From Caldilineae bacterium (GTDB lineage Bacteria > Chloroflexota > Anaerolineae > J102): a stretch of 7,813 nucleotides of DNA. Under the pieces are notes generated by a model. It saw nothing but the letters and a program-made list of their open reading frames with translations. It ran no database searches and had not been told where the DNA came from. The position numbers and the translations under genes were made by a program. The DNA lies in assembly GCA_011176555.1 (NCBI GenBank), contig DUEF01000009.1, positions 1 to 7,813 on the forward strand. Reading direction: 5' to 3'. Below are positions 6,469 to 7,813 of the stretch, piece after piece (position 1 is the stretch's first letter; the number at the start of each line of letters is the position of its first letter).

Positions 6469-6885
6469 TCAATCCTCCGCCGCTTTCAGGGTTTGCAAGA
6501 AGATGTCGGCCGAGAGCCGGGCAGGACAGACGACATTGATACCAAGTTGGGCGTAAATATCCTCGCGCGCCGGATCGAAAACCCGAGCCAGAACCAACGG
6601 CACGCCAAATATCAACTTGGCCACCTGTGCGATCATCAAATTGACGTTATCGTTGCTGGTGACTGCCAGAAAATAGTCGGCGCGTTCCGTTTTGGCCTGT
6701 CTGAGCACCTCCAGTTCGGTGGCGTCGCCGTGGATGGTGAAGCCACTGAATTCACTGGTGAGGTTGTCGAACGTGCTTTCGTCGCGGTCGATGATGACGA
6801 CGCTTTCACCGTCGCGACTAAGCCGGTTCGCCAGCATGGAACCAAGGCGTCCGCAGCCGGTGATGACAATGTAGTGTTGGGACAT
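6469..6885 (-). CDS. Short TrkA-like protein with RCK_N domain only
   Basis: A 138-residue NAD-binding RCK_N protein, the first gene of the Trk operon. The Rossmann motif is intact: G10-x-G12-x-x-G15 in ITGCGRLGSMLANRL (8-22), with D33 at the end of strand 2 (VVIIDRDE, 29-36), matching the ribose-binding D30 of E. coli TrkA. HGDAT (52-56) and AVTSNDNVNL (74-83) are typical later loops. It ends after the crossover helix at about 123-136 and lacks an RCK_C domain. This is not an obvious frameshift, since its stop is 3 nt before the next RCK gene, which starts a fresh domain. E. coli TrkA is one chain with two RCK_N-RCK_C units, so this operon splits the role between two polypeptides, one missing RCK_C. 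A GGAG lies 12 nt before the ATG, a little far for a strong site. Confidence 0.92.
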   Translation of the reverse strand: MSQHYIVITGCGRLGSMLANRLSRDGESVVIIDRDESTFDNLTSEFSGFTIHGDATELEVLRQAKTERADYFLAVTSNDNVNLMIAQVAKLIFGVPLVLARVFDPAREDIYAQLGINVVCPARLSADIFLQTLKAAED

Positions 6886-6936
6886 GTGTCAGGAGAACTC
6901 CGAAAGTAGATGTTGTGTGCGACAATCCGTGGTGCA

Positions 6937-6987
6937 TGTTCCGTTCTCTCGATGCTGACTTGACGGAACACGTAATACGCAACACGC
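6937..6987. repeat. Heptamer repeat and inverted repeat upstream of the Trk operon
   Basis: On the minus strand, four 7-nt units at 6987-6960 read GCGTGTT, GCGTATT, ACGTGTT and CCGTCAA. TGTTCCGT (6937-6944) and ACGGAACA (6963-6970) form a perfect 8-bp inverted repeat with an 18-nt loop, and weaker pairing continues outward. The position, 50-100 nt before the first Trk gene, would also suit an operator, but similar repeats in the other gaps of this window make a repeat element more likely. I see no convincing -35/-10 pair in the 135-nt gap. Confidence 0.65.
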
Positions 6988-7020
6988 CGCCATTTGGTTA
7001 TGGCTTCTCCACTGTGCATT

Positions 7021-7692
7021 TTACAATCGGGGTCGTTCGAAACGGCGGTTGCGATCACTGACGCGGGCAAGGTTGTCTCGCGCCAGAGCGAAGGTCGGGT
7101 CCAGATCCAGGGCGACGCGATAGTGTTTCTTGGCCTGGGAGGGTTCACCATTCAGTTCGTGGATGGCCCCAAGCAGATTGAACGCCTCCGCACGTGAGGG
7201 AGCGATCGCGATCGCCGCCTGTGTTTCTTTCATGGCCGCGTACAGATCGCGGGCGCTGATCAGCCGTTTGGCCAATTCCAAATGGGTCTCATAATCCAAA
7301 CCGGGTTTGCGCTCGATGCTTTCCCGCGCCAGGACGTTCGCCACCACGTCTCGAATTTCCTGGGGCGTGAATGGTTTCTGGATGAATTCTATCGCTCCCA
7401 GTTTCATAGCTTCGACCGCATTCTGCACCGTGCCATGTGCCGTGATGATGACCACGCGCATGTCGGGATACTGATCCGCCACATAACGCAAGACATCGAT
7501 GCCATCCATGCCGGGCATGCGCAGATCGAGCAGCATCAAAGCGTAGCTTTGCTCGCGCAGTTTTTGCAGCGCCTCTTCGCCATTGACAGCCGTATCGATC
7601 TCACAATTCGCATCTTCCAGGGCGTAGCTAATGGTAAGCCGGATGTTTCTTTCATCATCGACGACAATGATTTTGGATTTAGGATCGGTCAT
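7021..7692 (-). CDS. Response regulator with REC domain and TPR output
   Basis: A 223-residue protein. The receiver domain (about 7-124) has acid pair D12-D13, phosphoacceptor D56 in LLDLRMPGMDG, T84 in VIITAHG and K106 in FIQKPF; its loops most resemble NtrC-type receivers. It is followed not by a DNA-binding domain but by TPR helices. The repeat at 168-201 fits the 34-residue consensus (F171, L174, G175, A187, Y191, A194, P199), a weaker one spans 134-167 (A141, A153, A160, P165), and a capping helix follows at about 202-211. The output is therefore probably a protein-protein contact controlled by phosphorylation. I start at the ATG at 7692 rather than an in-frame upstream start at 7731, because a strong Shine-Dalgarno lies 6 nt before it and the REC fold begins just after. 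The gene overlaps the kinase gene by 14 nt, so the two are a cognate pair. Confidence 0.93.
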   Translation of the reverse strand: MTDPKSKIIVVDDERNIRLTISYALEDANCEIDTAVNGEEALQKLREQSYALMLLDLRMPGMDGIDVLRYVADQYPDMRVVIITAHGTVQNAVEAMKLGAIEFIQKPFTPQEIRDVVANVLARESIERKPGLDYETHLELAKRLISARDLYAAMKETQAAIAIAPSRAEAFNLLGAIHELNGEPSQAKKHYRVALDLDPTFALARDNLARVSDRNRRFERPRL

Positions 7693-7813
7693 GCTCTGCC
7701 TCCTCCTTGTTCGAAGCTTGGTTTTGGGCAAGTGGTAGGGTGAACGTGAACGTGCTTCCCTGGCCTGGAGTGGAATCGACCCAGATGACGCCGCCGTGCG
7801 CCTTGACGATTTC
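7679..7813 (-). CDS. Sensor histidine kinase, C-terminal end only
   Basis: The frame entering at the right edge gives 44 residues and a TAA at 7681-7679. EIVKAHGGVIWVDSTPGQGS followed by TFTFTLPL is the end of a HATPase_c domain: the helix-HGG segment and the G2 box (GQGSTF), then the final strand. A hydrophilic tail (QNQASNKEEAEHDRS, residues 30-44) contains no further domain. The HisKA, N and G1 boxes and any sensor region lie outside the window. The stop lies 14 nt inside the response-regulator gene, so translation is likely coupled. What the kinase senses cannot be seen here. Confidence 0.9.
   Translation of the reverse strand, partial: EIVKAHGGVIWVDSTPGQGSTFTFTLPLAQNQASNKEEAEHDRS
7699..7708 (-). 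promoter_or_regulatory. Strong Shine-Dalgarno that fixes the response-regulator start
   Basis: AAGGAGGAGG on the minus strand ends 6 nt before the ATG at 7692-7690. It lies within the 3' end of the kinase gene, which suits coupled translation, and argues against the longer reading from 7731. Confidence 0.85.

Noticed and set aside
6886..7020. Riboswitch controlling K+ uptake (c-di-AMP type)
   Set aside because: I could not recognise the conserved core of such a riboswitch; the gap is explained by heptamers and an inverted repeat.
7679..7731. Possible frameshifted fusion of kinase and response regulator (a hybrid kinase)
   Set aside because: The kinase ends with a hydrophilic tail and a stop, and the regulator has its own strong Shine-Dalgarno and ATG; a 14-nt overlap is normal for coupled genes.

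Overview
The window is a compact stretch of bacterial chromosome in which every recognisable gene lies on the minus strand, so transcription runs from high to low coordinates. The DNA is moderately GC-rich. Gene content (a sensor kinase with a REC-TPR response regulator, a split TrkA pair with TrkH, a UMF1-type MFS protein, a stand-alone PsuG) and gaps filled with degenerate period-7/8 repeats suggest a filamentous or environmental Chloroflexota-like bacterium. That assignment is an impression only; there is no rRNA or marker gene here to prove it.

Layout in transcription order. (1) 7813-7021: the last 44 residues of a histidine kinase, overlapping by 14 nt a response regulator that has a receiver domain followed by TPR repeats instead of a DNA-binding domain. 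(2) 6885-4316: a K+ uptake operon of a short TrkA-like protein with only an RCK_N domain, a second TrkA-like protein with RCK_N and RCK_C, and the TrkH channel subunit. These three are spaced by 3 nt and by a 1-nt stop/start overlap. (3) 4194-1450: two unrelated MFS transporters, one of a motif-A-rich exporter-like group and one of the UMF1/Atg22-like family. (4) 1336-488: pseudouridine-5'-phosphate glycosidase PsuG. (5) 402-1: a Nudix hydrolase running off the left edge.

How the genes may work together. The Trk genes form a clear functional unit: TrkH is the membrane K+ pathway and the two RCK proteins form its cytoplasmic nucleotide-sensing gate. The kinase/regulator pair lies directly upstream and may respond to ionic or osmotic state through protein-protein contacts, but a 135-nt gap separates the units and no link is demonstrated. 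PsuG and the Nudix enzyme are both plausible nucleotide-metabolism or salvage enzymes. The MFS substrates cannot be read from the sequence.

The most notable non-coding feature is that all five gaps longer than 80 nt carry repeat structures. Four are built from different degenerate 7- or 8-nt units, all accompanied by inverted repeats, and the fifth is a palindromic element with GTCATTGCGA-type ends. In two cases the repeat runs up to within 1-4 nt of a start codon that has no visible Shine-Dalgarno sequence. I see no CRISPR array, insertion sequence, tRNA or rRNA. I did not find a clearly new defence or mobile system; the best candidates for novelty are the repeat-filled gaps, the REC-TPR regulator beside Trk, and the altered nucleotide-binding site of the second TrkA.
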